A stretch of DNA of 64,000 bases from Taibaiella sp. KBW10 (GTDB taxonomy: Bacteria; Bacteroidota; Bacteroidia; Chitinophagales; Chitinophagaceae). The translations under genes and the position numbers were made by a program. The stretch's first letter is position 1, and each line of letters starts with the position of its first letter. Positions 9,494-19,307 of the stretch are shown piece after piece. The notes under the pieces were generated by a model. The model was not told the DNA's origin and did not search any database. It saw only the letters and a list, made by a program, of their open reading frames with translations. The stretch covers positions 62,001 to 126,000 of the forward strand of contig NZ_QAJI01000005.1 of NCBI RefSeq assembly GCF_003852495.1, written 5' to 3'.

Positions 9494-11068
9494 TTAAAGT
9501 GGGTTTTGAATACAACCTTGATTTTGGTTTAACTCAGAATTAGGAATTTTGAAAATTAAATCAGCAGATGCCGGGGCAACCTGAGTTTTTTCAACGATTT
9601 GAATAAATCTACCAAAGCCATAGTATACGCCTCCAACAGGAGTTACACCTGTATTTGCAGTGGCCATATTTCTTTTGGCATCTGTAAAGGCAAAACCTTC
9701 ACCCCATAATTCAAGTCTTCTTTGTCTCCAAACCTCTTGAACAACTGCATTTTTGGTCGCAAAAGTAGCCACATAACTCGGCTGACGAGTGACACCGAAT
9801 TCAGCCAAAACTGTATTTGCCTGCGGAACCGACCCTTGCTGTGCTAAAGCTTCTGCTTCGATCAAGTACATTTCTGATGCACGCATCATTGGGAAATCTG
9901 CAATAAAAGTATTCGCTGTTTGTGTTACAAATTTTTTCTGTGCGTAGAAAGGTCTCCAACGTCCTACACGAAGAATAGAGTCTTTTGTAGCCCAACCTCT
10001 TCTGTAGTCATCAACTGCATATCTCTTAATACAGTTAGGATCATTAGCAGCATTAGTGCTATCAAAGAAAGCAACACTCATTGTTCTTGTTTGCTGAGAA
10101 GCATAAGAACCATTTAATGTATTATCCATTTGAGAGATAAAGGAAGCATAAATACCACTTTGTTCTGCATTGATTACAGAACCCCAAATCCATTCAGAAG
10201 TGTAAATTCTATTAAATCCACCAGTGAGCTCAGTCTTAGACATCAAAGGATAACCACCCCTTGCTTCTCTAGCCATTGTTGCCGCTTTAGTGAAATTTTG
10301 CATTGTTAAGGCTACACGTGCATAAATACCCTTTGCAACTTGAATATCGATCTGTGTTTTATCCTTTCTGGTATTTCCAGAAGAAGTGAACAAGAGCAAC
10401 GCTGTATCCAAGTCTCCGATAATTTGGTTATATACCTCTTGAAGCGTCGCTCTAGGCTTAGCTATTTTTGTAGGCTCAGTATACAAAGGCACCCCAAGTG
10501 CAGTTGATGGCGTTGCCGGTGCAATTACAGCAAATCTTGTTGTACCCGCTACAGCAAGAGAAGTACTTTTATAAGACAACTGATAGTAATTCACCAATTG
10601 GAAATAAGCCCATGCACGATAAGATAAAGCCTGCGCTTTGATCTCGTCGCGGTCTGCTTGTGTACCTTTCGCACCTGCGATATTTTGGATAATATGATTG
10701 GCATTATTAATAATGTCATAATAAAAGCCCCACATATAGTTACCAGTACCTTGTGGATTCACATCGCGATACCAATAAGCGGTTACAAACCAACCACTAC
10801 CTTGTCTGTTCATGCCCATATCTCCACCCATAAGGTCAGACATTAAAGCAATAGAAGGATAACCAAAAGCATTGTGATCTGTAGATTCAAACATGATAGA
10901 GTGAATCCCGTTAATAGCTGCTCTCGCCCCCTGAGTCGTCTTAAATACCTCTTCGGTAGGAATCTGACTAGTCGGGGAATTATTTAAGAAGTCCTTCTTA
11001 CAAGAAACAGTTGTCGTAAGTACGGTACCTACCAAACCTACTAAAGATAATATTTTATAAATTTTCAT
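9494..11068 (-). CDS. RagB/SusD-family nutrient-binding outer-membrane lipoprotein
   Basis: This 524-residue surface lipoprotein has a lipobox ending at Cys23 (TTTVSCKKDF). It has the usual SusD N-terminal stretch (DFLNNSPTSQIPTEEVFKTT), TPR-like helices (RAWAYFQLVNYY, VPLYTEP) and a C-terminal SusD region with MRASEMYLIEAEALAQ, VWRQRRLELWGEGFAFTDAK and a final FKIPNSELNQNQG. SusD proteins cap a SusC TonB-dependent transporter and capture glycans or peptides. The SusC partner lies 21 bases upstream. No glycoside hydrolase is adjacent. The serine protease in the same block hints that the ligand could be a peptide (inference). Confidence 0.95.
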   Translation of the reverse strand: MKIYKILSLVGLVGTVLTTTVSCKKDFLNNSPTSQIPTEEVFKTTQGARAAINGIHSIMFESTDHNAFGYPSIALMSDLMGGDMGMNRQGSGWFVTAYWYRDVNPQGTGNYMWGFYYDIINNANHIIQNIAGAKGTQADRDEIKAQALSYRAWAYFQLVNYYQLSYKSTSLAVAGTTRFAVIAPATPSTALGVPLYTEPTKIAKPRATLQEVYNQIIGDLDTALLLFTSSGNTRKDKTQIDIQVAKGIYARVALTMQNFTKAATMAREARGGYPLMSKTELTGGFNRIYTSEWIWGSVINAEQSGIYASFISQMDNTLNGSYASQQTRTMSVAFFDSTNAANDPNCIKRYAVDDYRRGWATKDSILRVGRWRPFYAQKKFVTQTANTFIADFPMMRASEMYLIEAEALAQQGSVPQANTVLAEFGVTRQPSYVATFATKNAVVQEVWRQRRLELWGEGFAFTDAKRNMATANTGVTPVGGVYYGFGRFIQIVEKTQVAPASADLIFKIPNSELNQNQGCIQNPL

Positions 11069-11089
11069 GAATTAATTTTTAAGAATAGT

Positions 11090-14000
11090 TTACAATCCCA
11101 GATTTACACCTAAAACAAATGTTCTGTATGGAAAATAATTATAGCTTGATACACCAAAGAAAGAAGTATTTGGATCTATACCAATTCTTGCCGCTCTTTG
11201 GAAAATGTTATCAGAAGCTGCATAAATTCTCGCATTTGTAAAGCCAGCTCTTTTTAAAACTTTAGGATTGAATCTATAACCAACATTAATGTTTTTGATA
11301 TTCAGGAAGCTATTAGATACTAAGAATCTGCTTGATAATGCAGCACTATAGGTACCACCACCAGCTCCGTAGGTAAACTTAGGAACAACATCAGGATTGT
11401 TTTCATCTCCTGCTTGTTTCCAAGAATTCAACATATCTGCGTGAATAGCATTACCAATTCTATCTGGGCCACCGCTCATTAAACCTGCATAAGTCTGATC
11501 ATAAAACTTACCGCCAAGACCAAATTGAAGTAAAACAGTTAAATCAAGGTTTTTGTACATCCATGTAGAGGTAATAGAACCCTCAAGAGGTCTGAAAGAA
11601 GAACCAAACATTTTATAATCTTGGTTAGTCAAACTTCTGTAATCTGTAGTAATGGAACCATCTTGTTTGTACCAAGTTGAAACACCATCTTTATTTACAC
11701 CAGCATATTCAGGCATAAACCAAGTATTGATTGCTTTTCCTACTGCTAAAATCGTACCGCCACCAAGAATTGTATCTTGTCCGTCACGTAAAGAAACAAT
11801 TTGGTTTTTGTTGTTCGCCAAATTTAATCTTACGTTCCATGTGAAATCCTGGCTACGTACAACATCAGCACTTAACTGAAGTTCAATACCTGTATTTTTA
11901 GTTGCACCAACATTATAGTAAAATCCGGTAGAACCAACTGATTCCGCTAATGGGAACGTAAATAATAATTGGTTAGATCCTCTACGGTAGAAATCAAGAC
12001 TACCTGTAAATCTGTTCTTTTTAAATCCGAAATCAACTCCGACACTCATATCCACTTGACCTTCCCAAACTAAATCAGGACTTGCAAAGTTGGCAAAACG
12101 TACACCTGGGTTCAAGTTGTTCGCGCTTATAGCATATCTAGCCATGTATGCATACAAGTTATTGATCGCATCATTACCAGTTACACCCCAACTTCCTCTT
12201 ACTTTAAGTAAATCGATCCAGCTTACATCTTTTAAGAATTTTTCTTCGCTCATGATCCAGCCAATACCTGCAGATCCGAAGTTACCCCATCTTTTATTAG
12301 GAGCAAATCTAGAAGATGCATTTCTACTGAAAGAAGCACTCAAATAATATTTCTTATTAAAATTGTATTCTAACTGGCTGAAATAGCTTTCTAAAGATAA
12401 CTGATCTAAATAAGATGAAGATCCTTCTCCAACAGCAGCAGCAGCCAATTCATATGAAGTTGGTGTTACAAAACCTGTTCTTCTTAATTCATTTGATCTT
12501 TGTGTTAAATTATAAGCTTCATGTCCGAATGTAATCGCTAAGCTATGCTTACCTGTTTCCGGATTAAAAATACCTGTAGAAGGTCTGTAAGTAAGGAATT
12601 GGTTAAAAGTCCAGCTTAAATTGTTGGCATTTGTTTTAACACCACGTCCACCTACATTGGCAGCATCTCCATATACAGAGTTATAATATTGCGTTTGTTC
12701 TGCATTGTACAAATCGACGTTAAAGTTTGTACGGGCAGTCAAATCTTTTGCAATAGTTGCTTCTAAAAATCCTAAACCAGTTCCTGTAAATGACAGTGTT
12801 GTTGGTTTATTATAATACAGCGCGGCAATACCGTTCGTATTGATACCAAATGGTCTCAATTGTTGGGCGCCACCAGGATTATTTCCGTCATTATTATTAC
12901 CAAAGTCATAAAGCGGAGTTGTACCATCTGCTTCAAACATTTTATTACCATTCTTGTCATATCTGTATACAGGATAGATAGAACCCATTTCACGGGCACT
13001 AAAGAACGGGTTTACATAAGCGGTACCCGAACCTAAAAAGAACAATTGATTATCTCTTGCAGCTTGCAATTTAAATCCGGTTTTTAACCAGCTTGTTATT
13101 TTAGAATTCGCTTTGATTAACGCTGTTACACGATTATAATCAGAATTTTTTACAATACCCTGATCTCTTGTATAACCGATAGAGATATAATAATCATTAT
13201 CAGCATTACCATTAGAAACAGAAATGTTATAGTTCTGACGTATACCAACTCTTGAAAGCTCTTTTTGCCAATCATCTGAGTATAATTGAGTCGCTCCGGA
13301 ATTAATTTTCCCAGTAGCTTTATCAATCAACTGTGCATTAGGCACATTATAGGCATTATAACCTCCCAAGAATTCTACAAATTCTTCTGAATTGATATCT
13401 TCAGGAGCAACACCTAACTCAAGCTGGGCATTGTAAAAACCTTGCCAAGCTGTTTCATAATAATCTTTTATTCCTAATCTCTTGTATTCTCTACCCATTC
13501 TGGCTAAAGCACCAACAGAAGCATCAAAATTGATTCTAGGCTTACCATCTGATTTACCTCTCTTAGTCGTAATCAAGATAACACCATTTGCCGCACGAGA
13601 ACCGTATACTGCTTTTGCAGTCGCATCTTTCAATACCGTCATGGACTCAACATCCAAAGGGTTGATTGAGGTTAATGAACCGGAATAAGGAGCACCATCC
13701 AATACAATCAGGGGCGCACTACTCGCACTCAAAGAACCTTGACCACGCAACATAATATCCGGAGAAGAACCAGGTTGTCCGCTACCGGTAGTTACCATTA
13801 CACCCGGAGCAGCACCCGATAAGGCATTTGCAACGTTCGTAACAGGTCTTTTTTCAATATCAGCTGCTTTAATTTCAGATAAAGATCCTGTGTAAGTTCT
13901 TTTATCAATTTTAGTAGCGTAAACATTAACACCGTCAATCTCTTTGGACTGATCTTCCATTACTATGGATTTATCATTAACCTTAGAGGCTTGAATGCTC

Positions 14001-14242
14001 TTTTCACCAGCACCCTGACTGTTAAAAATCAATACCGAAGTAGGATCAGAAACTTCAATAGAGAAAGTTCCATCTAATTCCGTAACGGTAGTGATATTTG
14101 TTCCCTTCACTTTAACGGTAGCACCAGGAACACCTTCATTGTTAGAATCTACTACTTTACCTTTTACTATTTGCGACTGTGCAAAGATTGCAGAACTTGA
14201 TAGCAAAGAAAAGGTAGCAAATGTGAGTAATAATTTTCTCAT
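11090..14242 (-). CDS. SusC/RagA-family TonB-linked outer-membrane transporter
   Basis: This 1050-residue outer-membrane importer has a signal peptide ending near IFAQ. A carboxypeptidase-regulatory-like domain follows (VKGKVVDSNNEGVPGATVKV, about 27-100). The plug domain has the SusC signatures LSGAAPGVMVTTGSG, LIVLDGAPY, and VLKDATAKAVYGSRAANGVI. The rest is a TonB-dependent beta-barrel ending in YRTFVLGVNLGL. It imports oligosaccharides or peptides with energy from TonB/ExbBD and works with the SusD lipoprotein that starts 21 bases later. No TonB box or anti-sigma interaction domain was recognised at the N-terminus, so regulation by a FecI/FecR pair is not indicated. Confidence 0.96.
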   Translation of the reverse strand: MRKLLLTFATFSLLSSSAIFAQSQIVKGKVVDSNNEGVPGATVKVKGTNITTVTELDGTFSIEVSDPTSVLIFNSQGAGEKSIQASKVNDKSIVMEDQSKEIDGVNVYATKIDKRTYTGSLSEIKAADIEKRPVTNVANALSGAAPGVMVTTGSGQPGSSPDIMLRGQGSLSASSAPLIVLDGAPYSGSLTSINPLDVESMTVLKDATAKAVYGSRAANGVILITTKRGKSDGKPRINFDASVGALARMGREYKRLGIKDYYETAWQGFYNAQLELGVAPEDINSEEFVEFLGGYNAYNVPNAQLIDKATGKINSGATQLYSDDWQKELSRVGIRQNYNISVSNGNADNDYYISIGYTRDQGIVKNSDYNRVTALIKANSKITSWLKTGFKLQAARDNQLFFLGSGTAYVNPFFSAREMGSIYPVYRYDKNGNKMFEADGTTPLYDFGNNNDGNNPGGAQQLRPFGINTNGIAALYYNKPTTLSFTGTGLGFLEATIAKDLTARTNFNVDLYNAEQTQYYNSVYGDAANVGGRGVKTNANNLSWTFNQFLTYRPSTGIFNPETGKHSLAITFGHEAYNLTQRSNELRRTGFVTPTSYELAAAAVGEGSSSYLDQLSLESYFSQLEYNFNKKYYLSASFSRNASSRFAPNKRWGNFGSAGIGWIMSEEKFLKDVSWIDLLKVRGSWGVTGNDAINNLYAYMARYAISANNLNPGVRFANFASPDLVWEGQVDMSVGVDFGFKKNRFTGSLDFYRRGSNQLLFTFPLAESVGSTGFYYNVGATKNTGIELQLSADVVRSQDFTWNVRLNLANNKNQIVSLRDGQDTILGGGTILAVGKAINTWFMPEYAGVNKDGVSTWYKQDGSITTDYRSLTNQDYKMFGSSFRPLEGSITSTWMYKNLDLTVLLQFGLGGKFYDQTYAGLMSGGPDRIGNAIHADMLNSWKQAGDENNPDVVPKFTYGAGGGTYSAALSSRFLVSNSFLNIKNINVGYRFNPKVLKRAGFTNARIYAASDNIFQRAARIGIDPNTSFFGVSSYNYFPYRTFVLGVNLGL

Positions 14243-14342
14243 ATATTTTAAATTACATTTTTATGCTTGCTATAAATGACAAGCGTATGCTTAAAACAAC
14301 CATCAAACTATAATAACATAGCATGATAGCCAATCCCCAATT

Positions 14343-16184
14343 TTATCTATTTAATACAATTTTGAAATTAGATTGCCCGATACTTGTTTGCACATTCATA
14401 ATATAAATGCCATTTGGTAAGTTATCAGCAATATACAATACTTTTTTATCCGATTGAATCTTAGGAATAAAATAGCTATTGACTTCAGCACCCACTAAAT
14501 TATACATTTTTAATGTTACATCTTCTGTAGACGTTAAATTAAATTGTAGCGTAATTTTACCATCTACAGATGGAGAAGGATATATGCTAATCGCATTTTT
14601 ATCTAATTGATTATTCCTGATTCCGGTCACTCTTGGCATCTCTTCACACGTAGATGCTTTAGCGGGGCCTAATTTGCTCAAACCCGTATTTAAAGGATCT
14701 AAAAAGTCCTTCAAACGGCTTTGCGCACCTGCATAAGTTGGGAATGCAGTTTGATCATAATCATTAGTCCAACCGTAGGAAAGTTTTGAATACAAAGCAT
14801 TCGTCCCAAAATCTTTTCCGTCATTAACACAAGTCGCATCAGGACCTCCTGATAAGTCTCCAATCAGGTAACCATCAACATCAAATAAGCCGCTTCCGGA
14901 TGAACCACCGGCAGTACCTCCAAAAGAAAAGGGTGCAGACCAATGCGTTGCAGGAACGGTAGTTTGGTTAAAAGTACCAGAAGCTGTCACAGCAGTAGTG
15001 TACGACATTTTCTTTACATCACCACCCGGGTGGTGAAAACCATAAAAGGCAGTATAATAATCTGACATGGCCGGAGTAGCTATGTTGCTGTTTTTATTCC
15101 ACCCAGCTAAATAATAGTCACTAGGTACCGCATCATTTAACTCCAGTAATAAAAAATCTTGCACTAAACGGGAAGAAGTAGATCCCGGAGCGCTTGCAAA
15201 GGTGGGATAATTACTCCGAGAGCGGAATTTAGCACCTGAAGTCATTGTAGGAGATACGGCGGGAGTAGGATTAACACCTCCGGTACAGGCCGATCTCTGG
15301 TAATTTAAACGGAACTGCCAATATTGAAAATGAGCATCGGTATGTCCATTTAAATCATCACAGTGGCTCGCCGTTAAAAATAAAGGTTTACAACTTCCAC
15401 CGGCAACATTACCTGTATTGTTAATTAAAGAACCCGAACAATAACCTAAAGGAGCATTAGGGCCATTTGCAATAATAATTCTGGCTACGGCCGTTCTGGA
15501 CTTTGTAGCAGGATCACCATTTGGACATAAAGCATTTTTGTGACAGGTTGCAGAAATACCAAAGGGAGGATCTTGAAATATATCCGCCAAAGGTTCTGAA
15601 AATTCACGAACATCGCCATCAACACCTCTGTTGTAAGCACCTATAAAATAAATGCCTAATTTTATATCTTCTATATTTACGTAAGATTCTATATTAAGTT
15701 CCAAATAAGCAGTACTTCCTTGTAAAGCTTGATTGGAAAAAGTACCATCGGATGTATTATTATCAGCTGTAAATGCGCCCAAAATCTGGCGCTTATTCTC
15801 ATTTGTTAAATACAAAGAGACGCCTTTAGGCAAATAGAACTTATCATAATAAACCGAAGAAGCTTTAGCTCCGGGCACTTCAATTTCGAGTCTCCAAATT
15901 TTGGTTCCGTTGTCCAAGTATGTCCAGGAACCGTTTTTAGTAATATCCAAATTTGCAGGCACACACCATCCTACCTGATAAGATTCTCCAGATGCACTAC
16001 CATCTATTTCACCCTGATCAAGTATAGACTGAAACTGTTCGCTATTTAAGACGACTCTTTCCGGGGCGCCGGAAATATTATACCCTGACTTCAAACTAAG
16101 AGGTACACCCCCCTGTCCGATCTGGGCATATGAAAAAGTTGACAGCAAACCACAAATCAATAATCCAACAAATGACTTTATCAT
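14343..16184 (-). CDS. Trypsin-like (lysyl endopeptidase-like) serine protease with T9SS sorting domain
   Basis: This is a 613-residue secreted protease. A signal peptide (residues 1-20, ending TFSYA) and a beta-rich prodomain (about 21-200) precede the chymotrypsin-fold domain. The likely catalytic triad is His274 (LFLTASHCDD), Asp343 (VQDFLLLELND) and Ser429 (GGSSGSGLFD). The nearby FHHPGGDVKKMSY (383-395) is characteristic of lysyl endopeptidase-type enzymes. The last ~75 residues are a T9SS sorting domain (SIYPSPSVDGKITLQF, then YIADNLPNGIYIMNV). It would leave the cell through the type IX system and cut proteins outside. It lies just upstream of susC in the same direction, so it may feed peptides to that transporter (inference). 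Confidence 0.9.
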   Translation of the reverse strand: MIKSFVGLLICGLLSTFSYAQIGQGGVPLSLKSGYNISGAPERVVLNSEQFQSILDQGEIDGSASGESYQVGWCVPANLDITKNGSWTYLDNGTKIWRLEIEVPGAKASSVYYDKFYLPKGVSLYLTNENKRQILGAFTADNNTSDGTFSNQALQGSTAYLELNIESYVNIEDIKLGIYFIGAYNRGVDGDVREFSEPLADIFQDPPFGISATCHKNALCPNGDPATKSRTAVARIIIANGPNAPLGYCSGSLINNTGNVAGGSCKPLFLTASHCDDLNGHTDAHFQYWQFRLNYQRSACTGGVNPTPAVSPTMTSGAKFRSRSNYPTFASAPGSTSSRLVQDFLLLELNDAVPSDYYLAGWNKNSNIATPAMSDYYTAFYGFHHPGGDVKKMSYTTAVTASGTFNQTTVPATHWSAPFSFGGTAGGSSGSGLFDVDGYLIGDLSGGPDATCVNDGKDFGTNALYSKLSYGWTNDYDQTAFPTYAGAQSRLKDFLDPLNTGLSKLGPAKASTCEEMPRVTGIRNNQLDKNAISIYPSPSVDGKITLQFNLTSTEDVTLKMYNLVGAEVNSYFIPKIQSDKKVLYIADNLPNGIYIMNVQTSIGQSNFKIVLNR

Positions 16185-16353
16185 AAATTTTATTTAAAAA
16201 ATGTGTATAATCTATTTTAGTACATAATTAAATACGCTAATAATAAACGATACACAAATTGTATCCATAATGAAGAGACACTTTAATAAAGCATCTTCCA
16301 AATACGAAAAATTAAAAGTGTTTGATTGAGTAAAGGGATCTTATATCACATTA

Positions 16354-16415
16354 ACCAGAACATACAATCAATGGCAATTTTGCAAAAACCATTGATCGTA
16401 TGTGTTTGTTCTGGT
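16354..16415 (-). terminator. Imperfect stem-loop after the T9SS protein gene
   Basis: Arms of about 20 bases (ACCAGAACATACAATCAATGG and a bulged complement ending TTTGTTCTGGT) flank a 14-base loop. The hairpin lies directly after the stop of the 287-residue protein. No clean T run follows, so it could be an RNA-stabilising hairpin rather than a terminator. The rest of 16185-16429 shows only AT-rich sequence. Confidence 0.55.
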
Positions 16416-16429
16416 AAATTTTTACTAAA

Positions 16430-17293
16430 TTACTTTTTTACAAATTTCTGCATATAGATCTCAGTATCTGTAATTACCTGAATTGAATATTGACCAGTAG
16501 CCAATTCACCCAAATCTAAATTATATTTCTGAAGACCAGCAGGAGCAGAACCATAGCTTACGGTTTTAACTACTTTACCAGTAATATCCATTACGCGAGC
16601 TACAACCATTTTAGTTGATTTTTCTTTCTTAATTTCAAAAGCAACACTTTGAACAGCTGGGTTAGGATATACATCCATGCTAGCATACTGAGGATTCAAC
16701 AAATCTTTTATACCAGTAGTAACATTCCATTTGATAGGAACATACAGGAAGTTGTCATCACGCATTGTATCAGAATAATCTGCACCAGAGAATGGGTAAG
16801 GTCTAACATGCGCATAGAAACCATATACCTGACCAGTAACCAAGCTAGCTCTAGGAACCATCAAAGAAGCATAAGTAAGAGAATCTGCTAAGTAGTTTTG
16901 AATATTCAACAAACTAGAGATAGAATCAGAAGCAAGCAAGCTACGATCGTATGTGATTAAGTTACCTGTATCGATATCTTGTGTAAACGGACTTGTAACC
17001 CAGAAAGACAAACCAGCACTTGAGATGTCAGAAGTCGGATCCGCAAATGCAATTTGATTTCCGGCAGTCAATCCAACTCCTCTACCACCAATACCATAAA
17101 AACACCCTGCAGCCAAACTATCGTTGGTTGGAGCTGTACCTGTTCTCAAACTGTAGAAAGACAAACCTTGACCTGTTGCTGGAACACCAACCATAGAATC
17201 AATAATTGGCAAAGCCCACAAATCGACCTGCTGCGCGTAAGAACCGGAAAATAAAGCGAACAAAAGCGCCGCTGTTGCATAAATACGTTTCAT
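16430..17293 (-). CDS. Exported protein of unknown function with T9SS type A sorting domain
   Basis: The 287-residue protein has a signal peptide (MKRIYATAALLFALFSGSYA, cut before QQVDLW). A central region of about 180 residues resembles no family I recognise. The T9SS sorting domain starts near residue 205 (DVYPNPAVQSVAFEI, then VMDITGKVVKTV, ending MQKFVKK). The middle has strand-like segments (FYGIGGRGVGLTAG, LSFWVTSPFTQDIDTG, GQVYGFYAHVRPYPFSG) and is probably a beta-sandwich. It is the first gene of the leftward block that leads to the protease and the SusC/SusD pair, and it has the best promoter in the window. Its role may be surface adhesion or structure, but this is a guess. Confidence 0.8.
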   Translation of the reverse strand: MKRIYATAALLFALFSGSYAQQVDLWALPIIDSMVGVPATGQGLSFYSLRTGTAPTNDSLAAGCFYGIGGRGVGLTAGNQIAFADPTSDISSAGLSFWVTSPFTQDIDTGNLITYDRSLLASDSISSLLNIQNYLADSLTYASLMVPRASLVTGQVYGFYAHVRPYPFSGADYSDTMRDDNFLYVPIKWNVTTGIKDLLNPQYASMDVYPNPAVQSVAFEIKKEKSTKMVVARVMDITGKVVKTVSYGSAPAGLQKYNLDLGELATGQYSIQVITDTEIYMQKFVKK

Positions 17294-17750
17294 AATAAAT
17301 AGTTTTATATTTTAAGATAATATTAGCCAAAGATAATGAAAAAATTATATTGGCAAAAACTTTTTTTACCGATTTTGATTTTTATTTTAATGGCTACTCA
17401 CCCACTGCAAAAGGAGAATAACATGTTATCTCTGTTATACATGCACCTCAAAAAAATTATTCACTCTGTATTATAAAACGACATGATAAAAAGCAAAAAA
17501 CGGAGCGAAAAAACGACCACTTACTTTGCCCTGTACCACACAACGTTTTCCACATTTTTTGAAAAATGTGTATATTTTTTTATAAAAAATTTCCCTACGT
17601 AAAAATTACTTTTTAATATTGTGCAAGAATTCGTTCTTACTAACCCATTTTATATAAAAGTTCAGTGCACATCACACTGGACTTTTTATTTTCTACACTT
17701 TCTGAAACATAGTCCTACAGCCACTTTCAGGATTTCTACATTTTTATACT
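17294..17750. other. Intergenic region of 457 bases with an orphan terminator-like hairpin
   Basis: Apart from the leftward promoter near 17328-17357, this stretch is AT-rich and has no convincing coding frame. At 17656-17686 a 12-bp stem (AAAAGTTCAGTG/CACTGGACTTTT, one G-U pair, 7-base loop) is followed on the plus strand by a T-rich tail. It therefore looks like a rightward terminator with no gene in front of it. A short untranslated RNA ending near 17690 is possible. Confidence 0.45.
17328..17357 (-). promoter_or_regulatory. Bacteroidota-type promoter for the exported T9SS protein
   Basis: On the minus strand TTTG (17357-17354) is followed after 18 bases by TATCTTTG (17335-17328). This matches the -33 TTTG / -7 TAnnTTTG consensus. 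The -7 box ends 34 bases before the ATG at 17293. Confidence 0.65.
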
Positions 17751-18353
17751 ATGCCGCAACACACCTACATTTTGTTTTACAAACCGTTTCAGGTGTTGTC
17801 TCAATTTTCGGAAGAAGGCGATAAAAAAACGCTGGCTCATTTTTTTCCGAACATCGAAAAAAATATTTATCCTGTAGGACGGTTAGATTATGATAGTGAA
17901 GGCCTGCTCTTACTCACCAATGATAAAAAAATAAACCATCAATTATTAGACCCCAAACAAGCGCATCAAAGAACGTATTATGTGCAGGTAGAAGGTACCC
18001 CAACACCTGAATCCTTAATCCAATTGGCGCAAGGGGTATCGATCTCTATTAATGGCGCAATACACAAAACCAGCCCCGCAAAGGCTTCTCTTATTCCTGA
18101 ACCCCAACATTTGCCGGAAAGAAACCCACCAATAAGGTTTCGAAAAAACATTCCCACAGCTTGGATTGCGCTCACGCTTACGGAAGGAAAAAACCGACAA
18201 GTACGTAAAATGACCGCTGCTGTGGGCTTCCCTACTTTAAGGCTAATCCGTTATAGCATTGGCCAAATGGAAATCGGCAAAATGAATTCCGGTGACGCGA
18301 TTGCTCTGGATCAAACACAACTGGCCCTTCTTTTTCAAAAAACAAAAGCCTGA
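17751..18353 (+). CDS. rRNA large-subunit pseudouridine synthase, RsuA/RluE type
   Basis: The 200-residue enzyme turns a specific uridine in rRNA into pseudouridine. The catalytic Asp46 lies in PVGRLDYDSEGLLLLTND. The C-terminal part has the RsuA/RluB/E/F signature LTEGKNRQVRKMTAAVGFPT followed by LRLIRYSIG. The wording of that last motif and the lack of an S4 domain at the start (it begins directly MPQHTYILFYKPF) fit RluE best, which modifies U2457 of 23S rRNA in E. coli. The ATG at 17751 gives a normal start. The gene seems to stand alone. Confidence 0.9.
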   Translation: MPQHTYILFYKPFQVLSQFSEEGDKKTLAHFFPNIEKNIYPVGRLDYDSEGLLLLTNDKKINHQLLDPKQAHQRTYYVQVEGTPTPESLIQLAQGVSISINGAIHKTSPAKASLIPEPQHLPERNPPIRFRKNIPTAWIALTLTEGKNRQVRKMTAAVGFPTLRLIRYSIGQMEIGKMNSGDAIALDQTQLALLFQKTKA

Positions 18354-18461
18354 TACCCCGACTTAATAATTTGAATACAATTGTTTAATAAAAGTGTAAT
18401 AGGATACTAACTATTTAGTAATAGTATTTGAATTACTTCGCTTAAACTATTGTTTCATATT

Positions 18462-19307
18462 ATGGCGAGGTCATTGTCTGTAGCGGTTATCAGTGATGTA
18501 CATTTAGGCACCTATGGTTGTCATGCAACGGAACTGCTGAATTATTTAAAAAGCATCGATCCACAGATCTTAATTCTGAACGGAGATATCATTGATGGTT
18601 GGCAATTCAGCAAGCGGTACTTCCCCCAAAGTCATTTTGAAGTGATTAACGAGATCTTCAAAAAGGTATCTGAAGGCACGCGGGTAGTGTATATTACCGG
18701 CAACCACGATGAAACATTAAGGAGATATTCCGACATGGAGATCGGCAATATATTGCTGACCGATAAATTTCTGTTGAATATTGACGGCAAAAAAATGTGG
18801 ATCTTTCATGGTGATGTATTTGACAACACCACAAAAGGTTCTGCAAAAATTATCGCCCGCTTAGGCGGCAAGGGATACGATTTGCTGATTTTGTTAAACA
18901 GGGCCATAAACTTTTGTTTGAAGCTGCTTAAAAGGGGTAAGGTATCCTTCTCGAAAAGGGTAAAAAACGGCGTAAAAAAAGCCATTACCTATATCAATAA
19001 TTTTGAGCAAACCATCTCTGATCTGGCCATAGAAAAGAAGTATGATTATGTGATCTGCGGGCACATACATCAACCCATCATCAAAACTATCGAGAATGAA
19101 GAGGGTTCAGTGGTATACCTGAATTCAGGCGACTGGATTGAAAACCTCACAGCCCTGGAATACAATCACAACCAATGGAATTTATACCAGTATACCGAGC
19201 ATGAGTTCGCCGACCAACCGAAAAGCAAAAAATTGTATAAGAAACACGAGGTAAACCTTGAACTTGATATCCTGCAGTATATCCACTCTACTAAAGCTGC
19301 GATATGA
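18462..19307 (+). CDS. LpxH-like metallophosphoesterase (UDP-2,3-diacylglucosamine diphosphatase family)
   Basis: This is a 281-residue calcineurin-type metallophosphoesterase. All metal-ligand motifs are present: DVHLG, LNGDIIDGW, GNHDE, FHGDVFD and CGHIH. The segment SDVHLGTYGCHATELLNYLKS is the family signature of the Bacteroidota proteins annotated as UDP-2,3-diacylglucosamine diphosphatase, which act in lipid A synthesis. Whether this one is the true LpxH cannot be told from the sequence. The frame could start at a TTG at 18450, but the ATG at 18462 gives MARSLSVAVISDVHLG and is preferred. Its stop overlaps the start of the glycosyltransferase gene (ATGA), so the two are translationally coupled. 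Confidence 0.85.
   Translation: MARSLSVAVISDVHLGTYGCHATELLNYLKSIDPQILILNGDIIDGWQFSKRYFPQSHFEVINEIFKKVSEGTRVVYITGNHDETLRRYSDMEIGNILLTDKFLLNIDGKKMWIFHGDVFDNTTKGSAKIIARLGGKGYDLLILLNRAINFCLKLLKRGKVSFSKRVKNGVKKAITYINNFEQTISDLAIEKKYDYVICGHIHQPIIKTIENEEGSVVYLNSGDWIENLTALEYNHNQWNLYQYTEHEFADQPKSKKLYKKHEVNLELDILQYIHSTKAAI

Noticed and set aside
17621-17824. A 67-residue frame overlapping the start of the pseudouridine synthase
   Set aside because: It runs through the hairpin at 17656-17686 and overlaps the real gene in another frame, with no coding features.
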